Shown here piece after piece: positions 43,958-52,653 of a DNA stretch of 64,000 bases (the stretch's first letter is position 1; every line of letters begins with the position of its first letter). Made by a program: the position numbers and the translations under genes. Source of the DNA: Hyphomicrobium_A sp963782555 (GTDB taxonomy: Bacteria > Pseudomonadota > Alphaproteobacteria > Rhizobiales > Hyphomicrobiaceae); contig CAWAKB010000005.1 in NCBI GenBank assembly GCA_963782555.1, positions 372,001-436,000 of the forward strand, read 5' to 3'. The notes beneath the pieces are model-generated. The model was not told where the DNA came from, made no database searches, and saw nothing but the letters and a program-made list of their open reading frames with translations.

Positions 43958-44767
43958 TCAGGCGGTGATAAGTATCTCGCCTTTTCCGATCGTCGCCAAA
44001 TCGCCTGCAAATTTACGCACGTTGCCCGAGCGCGCGCGGGGGGCGAGGGGCCCCAAGGCGGCCGTGAGATAGCGCGAAAGAATGCGCAAAATCACGAGAT
44101 CGTGCTTTCCGGCGTCGGCGAAGCTGGGGAGCATGGCCTCGACGCTCGGGCCGATGAGGGTGCCACGGCGCAAGAGCACGCCGGGGGCCGGGCCGAAGCC
44201 CTGCTCCGCCCACACGGTGCCGCCGAGCATGCGGGCGCCGGCGTTGGCGCCGCAGCGCCCACGAACGATGATGGTCCCGCGGCGCATGCGCTCGCCCACG
44301 CGGTCGCCGGCATCGCCCTCGATGACGACGGTGCCGCCCATCATGCCGAACTTGTCGCCGGCCCTGAGCGCGCCGACGAGGCCGCTGGCCGAGCCCTTGA
44401 GGCAGACGAGGCCGCCAGTGAGCCCGGAGGCGAGCCAAGCTCCGGCGTCGCCGCGGATCTCCAGCTTGCCTCCGCGCATGGATCGGCCGGCGCAGATCCC
44501 GGCATCGCCCTCGACCACGACTGTGCCTTCTGCAAGCTCGGCGCCGATGAAGTCGAGACGATTGGAGCCGCCTTCGATGGTCACGCGGTCGCCGGCCTTG
44601 CCGGAGACGGTAAAGACGTCGCCGACGGTCAGCCCGCGTTTGGAGGTGCCGACGACGAGCTTGGGGATGTCGGCGGCCGGCATCTGGGCGAGGTGCGCGG
44701 GCGTCAGCGTGGAGAGATCGAGGCGCTCGTCGGGAGCGGCTCTGAGGCGGAAGCTCAAACCGCTCAT
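43958..44767 (-). CDS. fhcC: FhcC, formyltransferase/hydrolase complex subunit C
   Basis: 269 aa. The protein resembles FwdC/FmdC of formylmethanofuran dehydrogenase: a right-handed beta-helix with GTVVVEGDAGICAGRSMRGGKLEIRGDAG-type turns, also seen in the glutamate synthase C-domain. In methylotrophs it is a subunit of the Fhc complex that hydrolyses formyl-methanofuran to formate. It starts by a 4-bp overlap (ATGA) with the end of fhcD. Last gene of the fhcBADC operon; I rejected a longer frame to 45382, which lies within fhcD. Confidence 0.93.
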   Translation of the reverse strand: MSGLSFRLRAAPDERLDLSTLTPAHLAQMPAADIPKLVVGTSKRGLTVGDVFTVSGKAGDRVTIEGGSNRLDFIGAELAEGTVVVEGDAGICAGRSMRGGKLEIRGDAGAWLASGLTGGLVCLKGSASGLVGALRAGDKFGMMGGTVVIEGDAGDRVGERMRRGTIIVRGRCGANAGARMLGGTVWAEQGFGPAPGVLLRRGTLIGPSVEAMLPSFADAGKHDLVILRILSRYLTAALGPLAPRARSGNVRKFAGDLATIGKGEILITA

Positions 44768-45663
44768 GGCAACAGCTCCTTCAAGTGGTAGTGGTGCTGG
44801 CCGAGCTTGCCCCCATAGTTGCCGGCGCTGATCCGACTGACGCCCTTGGCCGGACCGGTGGCGAGGATGGTCCGGATCGCCGCCTTCATGGCGGCGGCGA
44901 CCGCGCTCGATGTGAGCCCGTCGATCACGATCTCGAGCACGGCGACGGTCTCGGGGCCAAGCTCGCTTTTGACCCGCCCGCGCAGCGTCGGGCAAAAGGC
45001 ATCGTTGGTCGAGGCGACCATGCCTTTGTACTTGGAGCCGACCTTGGAGCCCGAGCGCACGATGCCGCCGGGGAATGGTGTGATCACGTCGGGCACCTCG
45101 CCGATGGCGGCAACGGCGGCTTCGGCCGTCGTCAGGAGGCCAGCACGGTCGTTGCCGAGGATCAGGACGTTGCCGCCGCCGACCGCTTCGGTGATGACGC
45201 CCGTGCTCTCCTCCACGACGAACTCGCCATCCATGACGGGAACGCGCCAATAGCGTTTGCTGCCGAGCCGCTTTGCCGTCTGGAAGCCGTCGCCGAAGAA
45301 GCGCGGACCCTGTCCGAGCCCAATCTTCTTCTTGGCGTCGACGCCGGCATAGCAGGCCGAGCCGGGGCTCGTCAGCACGCACTGGCCGACCCGGTTCTTG
45401 AGCTGGGGTGCGATCGCATCAGGCGAGAAGCCGAACAAGAGGACGCGCACGCCAGGGCGCCCGTCCGGCGTCTCCTCGGGCTTTAATTCACGGTCGATGC
45501 CGACCTCGGCGCCGCAGCCGATGACGGAGGTGCCGAAGCCCGACATGGTGACGGCGGCCTGGCGCGCCCAGCGGGGCGAGTCTGCGGTGATGATGACGCC
45601 GGTAGCGCTCATGCCGAACGCCTCGGCGAAGGTGTCGTCGATTGTGATCCCGCTGACCTTCAT
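44764..45663 (-). CDS. fhcD: FhcD, formylmethanofuran-tetrahydromethanopterin formyltransferase
   Basis: 299 aa, full length for Ftr/FhcD. The opening VSGITIDDTFAEAFGMSATGVIITAD and PFPGGIVRSGSKVGSKYKGMVASTND are strongly conserved. It moves the formyl group from N5-formyl-tetrahydromethanopterin to methanofuran; here the reaction runs in the oxidative direction. ATGA overlaps link it to fhcA before and fhcC after. Confidence 0.96.
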   Translation of the reverse strand: MKVSGITIDDTFAEAFGMSATGVIITADSPRWARQAAVTMSGFGTSVIGCGAEVGIDRELKPEETPDGRPGVRVLLFGFSPDAIAPQLKNRVGQCVLTSPGSACYAGVDAKKKIGLGQGPRFFGDGFQTAKRLGSKRYWRVPVMDGEFVVEESTGVITEAVGGGNVLILGNDRAGLLTTAEAAVAAIGEVPDVITPFPGGIVRSGSKVGSKYKGMVASTNDAFCPTLRGRVKSELGPETVAVLEIVIDGLTSSAVAAAMKAAIRTILATGPAKGVSRISAGNYGGKLGQHHYHLKELLP

Positions 45664-47324
45664 GACACCCTAGCCTTGGTCGGTTGCACGATGATCTCGC
45701 CGCGGCCGCCCTCGATGATCTCCTCATCGCTGACTTTGAAGTTCTCCATGCGCATCGTGTGATAGTTGTCGAAGTACTCCTTCAGCGGCTTCTCGATGGC
45801 CTTGTCGTACTCGGGCCGCGCCACGTGCGTTGCGCCTTGGACGACCTTGACGACGCGGCCGTCGCGCACGATGAGCTCGCCATTCTTGAACACGAGCTTG
45901 GGCGTGGTGAACATGGCCTCGCGGTCCGCCTCGTCGGCATAGACCGTGATGTCGGCGCAGGCGCCCACGCCGAGATGGCCGCGGTCCTTGAGGCCGAGAC
46001 TGCGCGCAGGCCCCGCCCGCGTCATGATGGCGACCTCATAGAGCGAGTACTCGCGATCGAGCGACGGCAGCGTGCTGTTCTTGAGCGCCTCGGGCACGAC
46101 TTTGAGCATCATCTCCTTGCGGAAGGAGCGGTCCATCAGCAACCGGATGAGGTGCGGGTAGGTATAGAAGGGTGCTCCGTTCGGGTGGTCGGTGGTCAGG
46201 AAGATGCGCCAGGGATCCTCGCACAGCAGGAACGTCTCCAGGCCGATGGCCCATTGCAGCGAGTGCACGTAGCTCTTGTCGCGGTAGCGGAACGGAACGA
46301 CGCCGCAGCCGGCGTCGCACTCGATGTCCATGACGACCCACCGCTTGGGGTCGGCGTTCTTGGCGCCGTTGTACTGGCGCATGCTGTCGCCCGACGCGGT
46401 GCAGGTCTGGCCGAACAGCACCTGCCCAACGTCGATGGAGATGTTGGGGTTCTGCTTCAAGAGCTCGGCGATGCGGGCGGCCCCGGAATCGAAATGGCGG
46501 TCGCCGCCGATGCCGTAGCTGTGGAACTGGATGTGCGTCAGGTGCATGGGCAGACCTTCGACGCCGCGGATGGTCGCAAGCGTCGTCTCGACGTTGCCGG
46601 GAATGCCGAGGTTGCAGCCGTGCACGTGGAGAGGATGGGTCACGCCGAGCTCTAAGAGCCCGCGCGACAGCGTTACGAGGATGTCGCGCGGCGTCACCCC
46701 GTAGTAGGCGTGCTTCTCATCGAGATCCAACTTGCGCTGGTTGAACTTGAAGGCGCTGATGCCGCCCGGGTTGACGACCTTCACCGCGATCGCCTGGGAG
46801 GCGTGCATGGTCCAGGCAATGTAGTCCTTGATCAGCGAGAAATCGGTCTTCTGAGCCATGAGGCGCAGCATGAAATCGTCGCTGCCCAGCATGACGAAGG
46901 CGCCTTTGTCGACGAGCGGCGTATCGCCCATCTCCAGATGCGCCTGACGGGCGTTGGCGGGCAGCATGGCCGGCTCGAAGCAGGCGGTGTAGCCCATCTC
47001 CGCGTAGCGGTAGCCCGTGATCATGGTGGAGGGGAGCGCATGCCCGGTGCCGGCGCGGGTCAGCGCCGTGTGCGCCACCTCGTCCTTGGCATGATCCTCC
47101 GGCATCAGCGTGCGGGCAATCGTGACCTTGCCGCCGCCGATGTGGGTGTGGGGATCGATGGCGCCCGCCATCACGACGCGACCCTTGAGATTGTGCTCCT
47201 CGTCGATGCGTGCTTCCGGTGCCGGGGCGACGATGCGGCCATCGGCGATATAGATGTCGCGCACCTCGCCAACGACCTTGTTGGCCGGGTCGTAAACCTT
47301 TCCACCGGTGAGCTTGATCATCAT
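45660..47324 (-). CDS. fhcA: FhcA, formyltransferase/hydrolase complex subunit A (hydrolase)
   Basis: 554 aa amidohydrolase-type subunit like FwdA/FmdA. The metal-binding HxH appears in GAIDPHTHIGGG (about residue 60), and further conserved pieces include HVHGCNLGIPGNVETTL and LTHIQFHSYG. It hydrolyses formyl-methanofuran, releasing formate. It follows fhcB by 16 bp and overlaps fhcD by 4 bp. Confidence 0.95.
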   Translation of the reverse strand: MMIKLTGGKVYDPANKVVGEVRDIYIADGRIVAPAPEARIDEEHNLKGRVVMAGAIDPHTHIGGGKVTIARTLMPEDHAKDEVAHTALTRAGTGHALPSTMITGYRYAEMGYTACFEPAMLPANARQAHLEMGDTPLVDKGAFVMLGSDDFMLRLMAQKTDFSLIKDYIAWTMHASQAIAVKVVNPGGISAFKFNQRKLDLDEKHAYYGVTPRDILVTLSRGLLELGVTHPLHVHGCNLGIPGNVETTLATIRGVEGLPMHLTHIQFHSYGIGGDRHFDSGAARIAELLKQNPNISIDVGQVLFGQTCTASGDSMRQYNGAKNADPKRWVVMDIECDAGCGVVPFRYRDKSYVHSLQWAIGLETFLLCEDPWRIFLTTDHPNGAPFYTYPHLIRLLMDRSFRKEMMLKVVPEALKNSTLPSLDREYSLYEVAIMTRAGPARSLGLKDRGHLGVGACADITVYADEADREAMFTTPKLVFKNGELIVRDGRVVKVVQGATHVARPEYDKAIEKPLKEYFDNYHTMRMENFKVSDEEIIEGGRGEIIVQPTKARVS

Positions 47325-47340
47325 GGGGCCGGGCTCGCGT

Positions 47341-48711
47341 TTATAGGGCTTTTTGGATGGCGGCGAGCACGTCGGCCGCGCGCGGCAGCTGCGATCGGCC
47401 GAGGTTCTTCATTGGCAGGGACACGACGTTGTCGCAGCGGATCATGATGCCGGCGTGGTCGATGCCGGGTGTGCCGACAGGAATAAAGACGGCGGGCGGC
47501 TGGCTCAAGCGAAGGCCGGGCGTGCCCAGGACGATCGTCGGCATACGCGTCGACGGCGGCCCGAGGTCGGTCGTGAAGGAGGCGAGCCACACGAGAAGAT
47601 CGCCGTCTTTCTCGGCAACCATGCGGCTCACGGAGTAGCGGTAGGAGTCATACTCGGGCTTGCCGTTGGCAAAGCTCACGCGCAAGGGATAGCCCGTCTG
47701 CCAGGTTGCGACCGAGGCGGCACTGGGGGAGCCTTCGTTGCCGCCCAGGGACAGGCCGGCGAACCGCGTGGTGACGTTGAGGTCCTTCACGATCTCGCAG
47801 ATGAGATGCACCGCCAGGTCCGCTTGCGGAAAATTGAGGGCAGGAGGCGCCCAAACCATCACGCCGTAGCTCGCCGCCTTGATCTTCTCGATGAGTGCGT
47901 CGAGCACGGACAGCTTGATACCGGCGATCTCCTCGACCGGGGTGCTGGAGATCCACGACTGCGGCAACAGCGCCGACAGGATGCCGCGCTTGTGCTCGCT
48001 CGTGCGAGTGGGCTGCAATTCCACCCCGCGCAGGCGCGCGGAGATCACGCCCAGCACCTCCATCAACCGGGTGTTGGGGCAGGGAATGGTGATGACCTCG
48101 CTGATGCGCGGCCCCGTGGCGGCCGAGGTGTCGAGCCCCTCGCCGATGAACACGATTGTTCGCTTCTGCGCGATGTCCTCGAACATCGATTTCGGCGCGC
48201 AGACGATGCGCTCGAAGAAGCGGCCGTGCAGCTTGTGCACATCGCTGCCCACGATCACGATCAGGTCGGCGCGGTTGCGCGTCTCGGTCAGCGTGGACGT
48301 GATCCAGCCGCTGGTCTGTACGACCTTGATGTTGCGATACTGGCCTTCGCTCAGGGCGTGGTCGACGACGCCGCATGTCTGGTCGGCAAGCGACATCATG
48401 GCCCGTGCGCCGTCGACGTCGGTGGCCATGCCGCTATAGAGGGGCAGCTTGGCGGCTTTGATGCGCGCCGCGGCGGCCGCGATGGCCGCTTCCAGCGACG
48501 CCTCTTTACCATCCACCAGCGGCGTTGCCGCCGGCAGGGTGCGCTCGAAGCCGGCATTGGAGCGCGGACAGCCGTTCTTGACGACTTTGAGCGCAGAGCC
48601 GGTGCGCGAAATCTCGAGATCGTCGCACAGCAATCCGCAAAATGGACAGGTGACGTTCTCGTAGAGTTCGGAAGCGGCCCCCCCGCCCAAACCGTCGCTC
48701 TGTGCACTCAT
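47341..48711 (-). CDS. fhcB: FhcB, formyltransferase/hydrolase complex subunit B
   Basis: 456 aa, related to the FwdB/FmdB molybdopterin subunit of methanogens. The N-terminus still shows cysteines in VTCPFCGLLCDDLEI and NGCPRSN. In methylotrophic bacteria the complex is not thought to carry out the redox reaction of the archaeal enzyme, so this subunit is mainly structural. ATG at 48711 is preferred over an upstream start at 48750. First gene of fhcBADC; transcribed away from the SRPBCC gene. Confidence 0.92.
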   Translation of the reverse strand: MSAQSDGLGGGAASELYENVTCPFCGLLCDDLEISRTGSALKVVKNGCPRSNAGFERTLPAATPLVDGKEASLEAAIAAAAARIKAAKLPLYSGMATDVDGARAMMSLADQTCGVVDHALSEGQYRNIKVVQTSGWITSTLTETRNRADLIVIVGSDVHKLHGRFFERIVCAPKSMFEDIAQKRTIVFIGEGLDTSAATGPRISEVITIPCPNTRLMEVLGVISARLRGVELQPTRTSEHKRGILSALLPQSWISSTPVEEIAGIKLSVLDALIEKIKAASYGVMVWAPPALNFPQADLAVHLICEIVKDLNVTTRFAGLSLGGNEGSPSAASVATWQTGYPLRVSFANGKPEYDSYRYSVSRMVAEKDGDLLVWLASFTTDLGPPSTRMPTIVLGTPGLRLSQPPAVFIPVGTPGIDHAGIMIRCDNVVSLPMKNLGRSQLPRAADVLAAIQKAL

Positions 48712-48886
48712 CTTGCTGTCGTCTCCCTCGCGCGGGCCGCAACAAAGCACGGACGCTGGACCAAAACAACACTAGGGCGGCAATGCGGCGCTTTGCCGGG
48801 GGTTGCGGTAATTGCGAAGGCCTGCCGCCGTCACTATGGTTTGCGCCCGAGGCGCGAGAAAGAAGTAAAGATCCGGAGGAAACCTG

Positions 48887-49417
48887 ATGGTGAGAGCTCT
48901 TGCGTTGGGGTTGGCCGTTCTGGCCCTTTTTCCCATTGCCGCGTCTGCGCATGGTCCGAGCCGGCAGAAGGTGACGGAGACGGTCGAGATCAACGCCGCT
49001 CCCGACAAGGTCTGGAAGGTCATCGGCAACTTCCAGGACATGAGCTGGAACCCGGCGATCACCAAGACCGAGGGCACCGGCGGCAACGACGCTAAGGCAA
49101 CGCGTACGATCACCTTCAAATCGGGAGGCACGATCGAGGAGGAGTTGGACAAGTACGATGCCGACCAGATGCTCTACAAGTACGAGATGCACCACCCCGA
49201 CGTGAAGGTGATGCCCGTCAATGACTTTTCCGGCATGCTGAGCGTGAAGGGCGATGGCGACAAGTCGACGGTTCAGTGGCGCGGCGCCTTCTACCGCGGC
49301 TTCATGAACAACGATCCGCCGCCCGAGCTCAACGACGAGGCGTCGAAGAAGGCCGTCGCCGCCTATTTCCGCGAGGGGCTCGACGCCCTCAAGAAGAAGC
49401 TCGAGGCGGGCGGTTGA
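48887..49417 (+). CDS. Exported SRPBCC-fold protein
   Basis: 176 aa. The signal peptide (LALGLAVLALFPIAASAHG) is followed by a START/polyketide-cyclase-like ligand-binding fold: VTETVEINAAPDKVWKVIGNFQDMSWNPAI, then an alternating strand pattern and the long C-terminal helix ASKKAVAAYFREGLDALKKKLE. Ligand unknown. A ribosome site GGAGGAAA lies upstream. It opens the plus-strand periplasmic group next to the quinoprotein genes, 20 bp before the beta-propeller gene, suggesting a role in periplasmic C1 oxidation. Confidence 0.8.
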   Translation: MVRALALGLAVLALFPIAASAHGPSRQKVTETVEINAAPDKVWKVIGNFQDMSWNPAITKTEGTGGNDAKATRTITFKSGGTIEEELDKYDADQMLYKYEMHHPDVKVMPVNDFSGMLSVKGDGDKSTVQWRGAFYRGFMNNDPPPELNDEASKKAVAAYFREGLDALKKKLEAGG

Positions 49418-49436
49418 GCCCGGTCCGCGGTCCCCG

Positions 49437-50411
49437 GTGCGATTAGGTTTTCAGTGCGCGGCATGTTGCGTGGCCTCGGTGCTCGCTGCGGCGCTCGTTG
49501 CGACGGGTGCGGCGACGGCGGCTGAGACGCGTGGCGTCAGCGAAGCCTTCATCACCAACCAGAGCAGCGGCTCGCTGTCGATCGTGACGCTTGCCGACTT
49601 GAAGGTTGCCAAGACCCTCAAGATCGGCGGCAGGCCCGCCGGCATCGCCATGTCGGCCGACGGCAAGCAGGCCTATGTCACGGCGCCGGAGGGCAAAGAG
49701 CTCTTCGTCATCGACGCCATAACGCATCAGATCGCCAAGCGCATCAAAGTCGGAGAGGGACCGCTCGGCGTTGCGGCCCACCCCAATGGCCACGTCTACG
49801 TGGCGGACTGGTATGCACACAAGGTCTACGTCGTCGATCCCACGGCAGGCACGATCGTTGCGAGCATTGAGGTCGGAAAGTCGCCGTCGGGTGTCGCCGT
49901 TACGCCCGATGCGCGCTTCGTGCTGACGGCGGACCGGGACAGCAACGCCGTCTCCTACATCGACGTTGCGACCAATACTCGGGTGGGCGGCGTCAAGGTC
50001 GGCGTGCGTCCCTTCGGCATCACCATCGATGCTGCCGGCAAGCGCGCCTACACCGCCAACGTCGGCAGCGACGACGTGAGCGTGATCGACATTGCGGGCC
50101 GCAAGGTGATCGCCACCGTGCCCGTCGGCCGGCGCCCCTATGACGTGGCGCTGGCGGGCCGGTACGCCTTCGTGACCAACCAGTACGGTGACAGCGTCAG
50201 CGTCATCGATCTGCAGAGCGCCAAGGTGGTGAAGACGATCGACGTCGGCGACCACCCGGAGGGCATCGAAGCCGACCCGTCCGGGCGCTTCGTCTATGTC
50301 GCATCCTGGTTCGACAACGTGCTGCAGCGGATCGATGCCTCGACGTTGACCATCACCGGCGAAGCCCAGGTGGGCGACGGCCCGCGGGCCTTCGGCCTTT
50401 TCCTGCGCTGA
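49437..50411 (+). CDS. Exported YVTN-type beta-propeller protein
   Basis: 324 aa. Signal peptide about residues 1-29. Seven or so blades each with a pattern like VxxxLADLKVAKTLKIGGRPAGIAMSADGKQAYV and (D/S)VSVIDxxxxKVxxTIxVGxxPxxI, the YVTN/surface-layer propeller repeat. Start GTG at 49437 gives the signal peptide. It is a relative of the propeller at 61034-62017, the one associated with PQQ ABC systems. Likely a periplasmic interaction partner of quinoprotein dehydrogenases; activity unknown. Confidence 0.83.
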   Translation: MRLGFQCAACCVASVLAAALVATGAATAAETRGVSEAFITNQSSGSLSIVTLADLKVAKTLKIGGRPAGIAMSADGKQAYVTAPEGKELFVIDAITHQIAKRIKVGEGPLGVAAHPNGHVYVADWYAHKVYVVDPTAGTIVASIEVGKSPSGVAVTPDARFVLTADRDSNAVSYIDVATNTRVGGVKVGVRPFGITIDAAGKRAYTANVGSDDVSVIDIAGRKVIATVPVGRRPYDVALAGRYAFVTNQYGDSVSVIDLQSAKVVKTIDVGDHPEGIEADPSGRFVYVASWFDNVLQRIDASTLTITGEAQVGDGPRAFGLFLR

Positions 50412-50592
50412 GAGCCTGACCGCCAGCACGGGCGGGCTCCTTGCCCCCTAAGCTCTGTTGCGGCGCGAAAACCGGGCAGTGCATGACCAATCGTTAAGGT
50501 TCTCCCTGTTTACGGGTGCGCGCTCAAGAGGTTAGAACAGGCAACAAAAAAGGCGTGGCATCTATATCGAGATTAAGGAAGGAAGCTTGAGT

Positions 50593-51300
50593 ATGCGGCT
50601 CTCTATAATTTGGGGCGCCTCGTTGGCGCTCGCGGTCGCTCTGTGGTCCGGGTTGGCGGCGGCCGCTGCTGGTGATCAGCCCAAACCGGTCGACTTGATC
50701 TTCGAGCACAAGCACCTGTCGAATGTGGAGCAGGGCAAGGAGATCGATTACCGGTTCCAGCGCAATGTCTCGGATCCGGGCCTCCTGGGTCAACCCTTCT
50801 CCGACGACATCACGCTCAAGGTCGTGGCGGCGAAGCCCGACGGCGGCAAGGACGTCGATCTGCAGATCTATACCGGCGAGCGCGCGCGCGACCTGCAGAA
50901 GCTGCCGAACATGACCGTCAATCCCGTGTTCCAGGTCTACTTCCGTCAGGCCGTCAGCAGCTTCAGCATGCTGAGCGGCGCCAAGCTGCCGTATCTGACG
51001 CGGACCTTCTCCATGGCGCTCAAGGACAAGGCCAAGTTGGAGCCCGTCAAGGTGGACTACAATGGAAAGAAGATCGACGCCTACCGCATCTCCATGAAGC
51101 CCTACATGGGTGACAATAACGAAACCAAGATGCAAGGCTGGGAAGGTGCGCAGTACGTGCTCGTCCTCAGTGATCAGGTTCCTGGTGAGATCGTGGACTT
51201 GGTTTCAACCTACAAGAACAGATACCCGGGCAACGATAAGCTGAAGCTCGAGGAGCGGATTACGCTCGACGGCGTGAGTGGACTGGAGGACGGACAATGA
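50593..51300 (+). CDS. Exported protein of unknown function in the methanol oxidation region
   Basis: 235 aa. Signal peptide (WGASLALAVALWSGLAAAAA). The mature part is predicted beta-rich with DLIFEHKHLSNVEQGKEIDYRFQRN and VDYNGKKIDAYRISMKPYMGD. GGAAGGAAG precedes the ATG at 50593 (a TTG 6 nt earlier is less likely). Its end overlaps the next gene by 4 bp (ATGA), so the two are coexpressed. No family recognised. Confidence 0.72.
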   Translation: MRLSIIWGASLALAVALWSGLAAAAAGDQPKPVDLIFEHKHLSNVEQGKEIDYRFQRNVSDPGLLGQPFSDDITLKVVAAKPDGGKDVDLQIYTGERARDLQKLPNMTVNPVFQVYFRQAVSSFSMLSGAKLPYLTRTFSMALKDKAKLEPVKVDYNGKKIDAYRISMKPYMGDNNETKMQGWEGAQYVLVLSDQVPGEIVDLVSTYKNRYPGNDKLKLEERITLDGVSGLEDGQ

Positions 51301-51656
51301 GAACGCGTTCGCTCTTTCTCGCAGCAACCCTTTTCGCATTGGGCGCGGGAGGCGCCGCGGCCGGCAAGTTCGACCTGCCGCCCAACGACTATCCGACGGA
51401 TGTCCGGGCCGACTACGTTTTCGCCTGCATGCAGACGAACGGTCGGACGCGGGAGGCGCTGGAGAAGTGCTCGTGCTCCATCGATCAGATCGCGGCGCTG
51501 CTGCCGTACAGTGAGTACGAGGCGGCCGAGACGGTCATGTCCGTGCGCCAGAAGGGCGGCGAGAACGTCGCAATGTTCAACAGCTATGCACCGCTCCTGG
51601 AGAAGGTGAAGAACTTGAAGCGCGCGCAGGTCGAAGCGGAGCTTCGCTGCTTCTGA
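51297..51656 (+). CDS. Small exported cysteine-containing protein
   Basis: 119 aa. Signal peptide to about residue 22 (LGAGGAAA). Mature part helical with CMQTNGRTREALEKCSCSIDQI and a C-terminal CF: four cysteines that may form disulfides. Overlaps the preceding gene by 4 bp and is followed by a strong terminator, so the pair ends a transcription unit. The pairing and location suggest a periplasmic accessory of quinoprotein oxidation; unproven. Confidence 0.72.
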   Translation: MRTRSLFLAATLFALGAGGAAAGKFDLPPNDYPTDVRADYVFACMQTNGRTREALEKCSCSIDQIAALLPYSEYEAAETVMSVRQKGGENVAMFNSYAPLLEKVKNLKRAQVEAELRCF

Positions 51657-51712
51657 AGCTGGCGGAGCGCTCCTCCCTGGGCGTCGCAAGCACTTTGGCG
51701 CTTCAGCAAAGC

Positions 51713-51745
51713 AAAAGGGCACCACGGATCGTGGTGCCCTTTTTT
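51713..51745 (+). terminator. Strong intrinsic terminator
   Basis: GGGCACCACG and CGTGGTGCCC form a perfect 10-bp stem with a GAT loop, flanked by AAAA on the left and TTTTTT on the right, so it works in both directions. It ends the plus-strand group 49437-51656 and lies 27 bp past the end of the minus-strand SoxYZ-like gene. Confidence 0.92.
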
Positions 51746-51772
51746 GTGTTCTCTAGATGGGTTGCGGCCTGA

Positions 51773-52606
51773 TCAGGAGGGCTTTCCGGTCGACGTCGCC
51801 GTGTAGACGTTGCCGTCGGTGTCCTTGGCCGTGACCTCCAGCGTCTCGTCGCTTCCGGGCGCGAAGGTGAAGCGGAAGTTCGGGTTCTCCGAGATCGAGA
51901 TGCCGCCGTCCATGCGGAAGATGAGCTCGCCGCCGCGCTTCACGTCGAGCTCCTGCACGAACTTGGCCGGCGTGTACTCGCGCGTGATCTGATCCATTTG
52001 CATGCCCGTGAAGTTGGGATGGTGGATCATGACTTGCGCCTCGCGCGTGCCTGGCGTCTGAACGGCGGAACCCTCAAAGGTCCTGATCCGCATCTTGCCG
52101 AGGTTTGCCATGGCCGCATCGACATCCTTGTCGGCCGGGGCCGAGCAGCCTCCGGAGGCCTTCACGTACTTCGTCGCCATGTGCAGCTTGCCGTCTGCCG
52201 TTTCGATCACGGCGCGGATGTTTGAGTACATGTTGACGCGCACGCGCGTGGAGAGCATGCGCTCGCCTTTGCCGGCGGCGGCTCCGAAGTGGAAGGTGGC
52301 GGCAACCGGGGCGGGGTTCTTGTCGATGACGAGCGTCAGGCTCTTCACGTCCTTCGCCACGCTGGCCGGCATGCGCATGGTCAGCGGAACAATGGCGGCA
52401 TCCTCGGCCCGGTAGGGCGCATCGAGCGTGATGGTGCCGTCGTTCTCGGCGATCGGGCGATTGTCGAAGACGTCGCGATGGATGTCGGGCCAGGGGTCGT
52501 CGTCGGCGGCCCGTGCCGCTGCGCCGGCAAGCGCCATGGCAGCCATCATGGCGACCGTGGCCACAAGGGCAAACAGCGATTTCTTAGAGAGTGCCAATGC
52601 GTGCAT
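51773..52606 (-). CDS. Quinoprotein dehydrogenase-associated SoxYZ-like carrier
   Basis: 277 aa. Signal peptide (LFALVATVAMMAAMALAGAAARA). An N-terminal SoxY-like immunoglobulin fold (ITLDAPYRAEDAAIVPLTMRM) is joined to a C-terminal SoxZ-like domain (GMQMDQITREYTPAKFVQELDVKRGGELIF), with a SoxY-like cysteine in YVKASGGCSAP, about residue 155. This fused carrier is known next to PQQ dehydrogenases. The ATG at 52606 has GAGGAAG upstream. It follows the metallohydrolase gene by 47 bp, forming the quinoprotein relay pair. Confidence 0.88.
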   Translation of the reverse strand: MHALALSKKSLFALVATVAMMAAMALAGAAARAADDDPWPDIHRDVFDNRPIAENDGTITLDAPYRAEDAAIVPLTMRMPASVAKDVKSLTLVIDKNPAPVAATFHFGAAAGKGERMLSTRVRVNMYSNIRAVIETADGKLHMATKYVKASGGCSAPADKDVDAAMANLGKMRIRTFEGSAVQTPGTREAQVMIHHPNFTGMQMDQITREYTPAKFVQELDVKRGGELIFRMDGGISISENPNFRFTFAPGSDETLEVTAKDTDGNVYTATSTGKPS

Positions 52607-52653
52607 CCTAGAGCTTCCTCTCTCTTTTCCTTCTGGTGGGCCGCATGCGCGGC

